Assembly (NCBI RefSeq): GCF_000300195.1
Contig: NZ_AMQH01000005.1
Coordinates: 1 to 64,000 of the forward strand
Direction: 5' to 3'
DNA from: Clostridium tunisiense TJ
GTDB taxonomy: Bacteria; Bacillota; Clostridia; Clostridiales; Clostridiaceae
DNA: 64,000 bases
In this document: in pieces, positions 63,136 through 64,000 of the stretch
How the letters are laid out: each line of letters starts with the position of its first letter
How positions within the stretch are numbered: the first letter of the stretch is position 1
Made by a program: the position numbers and the translations under genes
The notes under the pieces: model-generated
Told to the model about the DNA's origin: nothing
Database searches by the model: none
What the model saw: only the letters and a program-made list of their open reading frames with translations

Positions 63136-63285
63136 AAGTCTTGAGTTTGGTTTATCTAAAGGCTATCGGTGTAAAAGCTATTTTATTTACTCGTAAAAGC
63201 CTTCAGTTAAACAAGGTAAAGTTCATGTATAAGAGTAATTCTAGAACGTGGTTACCTATATACAAGAGTAAAAGGAGATGAGCAG

Positions 63286-64000
63286 ATGAGTAAAGTAGAA
63301 TTGAGAAATATTTATATGAACTATCATTCTCTAAAGGGAGAAACTTCTGCCCTAGAGAATATTAACCTTTCTATTGAAACAGGAGATTTTGTTAGTATAG
63401 TAGGACCTTCAGGTTGCGGTAAGTCAACTCTTTTAAATATTATTGCTGGGCTTATTAAGCCTTCTAAGGGAGAAGTGTTACTAGATAGTGAAGTCATATA
63501 TAGCTATTCTGAAAAGCTTGGTTATATGTTTCAAAGAGACCACCTTTTTGAGTGGCTTACTGTTTGGGATAATGTTTCTTTAGGGTTAAAAATTAAGAAT
63601 CGTCTAAATGAAAATAGTAAGGACAAGTTACAACAGCTACTTAAGAATTATGGTCTATGGGATTTTAAAAACCATTATCCAAAGGAACTCTCAGGTGGTA
63701 TGAGACAAAGAGTAGCCTTAATCAGGACTTTGGCATTAGATCCAGAGGTGCTTCTTTTAGATGAACCTTTTTCAGCATTAGATTATCAAAGCAGGTTAAA
63801 TGTAAGTGATGAGATATATGACATTATAAAAAAAGAGGGTAAGACTGCTATAATGGTTACTCATGATATTTCAGAAGCTGTATCCATGTCTTCAAAGGTT
63901 GTAGTACTTTCTAAAAGACCAGCTAAAATAAAAAAAGAACTAGAGATAGTGTTTACTTGTGATTGTAGAACACCATTAAAGTGCAGAGAAGAAGCAGAGT
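63286..64000 (+). CDS. SsuB/TauB-type ABC transporter ATPase (3' end outside window)
   Basis: ATPase of a nitrate/sulfonate/taurine-type ABC importer. It is open to the right edge (238 codons seen). Walker A is GPSGCGKST (near 43-51), Q-loop YMFQRD, signature LSGGMRQR, Walker B VLLLDEPFSALD and H-loop MVTHD. It has an AAAGGAGATG ribosome-binding site. The permease and binding-protein genes should lie beyond 64000. These importers often carry aliphatic sulfonates or thiamine precursors. Confidence 0.9.
   Translation, partial: MSKVELRNIYMNYHSLKGETSALENINLSIETGDFVSIVGPSGCGKSTLLNIIAGLIKPSKGEVLLDSEVIYSYSEKLGYMFQRDHLFEWLTVWDNVSLGLKIKNRLNENSKDKLQQLLKNYGLWDFKNHYPKELSGGMRQRVALIRTLALDPEVLLLDEPFSALDYQSRLNVSDEIYDIIKKEGKTAIMVTHDISEAVSMSSKVVVLSKRPAKIKKELEIVFTCDCRTPLKCREEAE

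Larger units (their letters stand above)
62937..63285. other. Spacer before the ABC transporter gene
   Basis: Holds the phzF-like terminator (62984-63016) and a second hairpin (63104-63135), then about 150 bases of leader. No riboswitch consensus (including TPP) was recognised. Confidence 0.5.

Noticed and set aside
1..64000. tRNA, rRNA, CRISPR array, prophage, integrase
   Set aside because: Looked for TTCGAATCC-type T-arms, spaced direct repeats and phage or recombinase motifs on both strands; none were seen by eye. A dedicated scan could still find weak tRNA-like sequences.

Overview
The window is AT-rich DNA of a Gram-positive, spore-forming anaerobe, most likely Clostridium in the strict sense. 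Support comes from the base composition, strong GGAGG ribosome-binding sites, many ATTT-rich hairpin terminators, a ytrH/ytrI sporulation pair, a c-di-GMP-I riboswitch, a PerR-type site at ahpCF, and gene families common in clostridia (CD3324-like HTH, GerMN lipoprotein, SstT, BceAB-RS). No rRNA, tRNA, CRISPR array, prophage or intact insertion sequence was seen. Calls rest on reading motifs; no database search was run.

Layout. 0-11 kb: scattered single genes (S51-like peptidase, zinc-ribbon membrane protein, secreted PHP protein, ABC-class ATPase, tandem GNAT, DUF1189 protein, a degenerate nucleotidyltransferase-like protein with a Mor-like HTH), separated by long spacers with hairpins, a MITE-like element and gene remnants. 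11-16 kb: a BceAB-RS-type peptide sensing and detoxification module. 16-25 kb: a ZmaR-like acetyltransferase, ahpC-ahpF behind a PerR-type promoter, a c-di-GMP-I riboswitch controlling a KASIII-like enzyme and a chemoreceptor, then sstT. 25-31 kb: an HD protein, then the most interesting block: a TPR-type (RRNPP) regulator, a 45-codon secreted pre-peptide and a thermolysin-family (M4) protease. The arrangement, and a peptide segment resembling NprX, suggest an NprR-NprX-protease quorum-sensing circuit.

31-63 kb is a long, mostly plus-strand run of small enzyme genes: 3 sugar-phosphate isomerase-like TIM barrels, 4 NUDIX hydrolases, 5 of the window's 6 GNAT acetyltransferases, 2 histidine phosphatases, a TmrB-like ATPase, CPBP and M50-like membrane proteases, esterases, an epimerase, DUF2975-XRE, XpaC-TelA, MFS, YtrH/YtrI, HIT plus YqeK-like HD, MBL and PhzF. 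This looks like a resistance and metabolite-repair accessory region. The last gene, an SsuB/TauB-type ABC ATPase, runs off the right edge.

Small-scale structure includes a two-copy MITE-like element, a five-copy hairpin family of about 47 bp mostly near gene 3' ends, a second two-copy hairpin repeat, a promoter motif shared by four genes, and several N- or C-terminal gene fragments that indicate gene loss.
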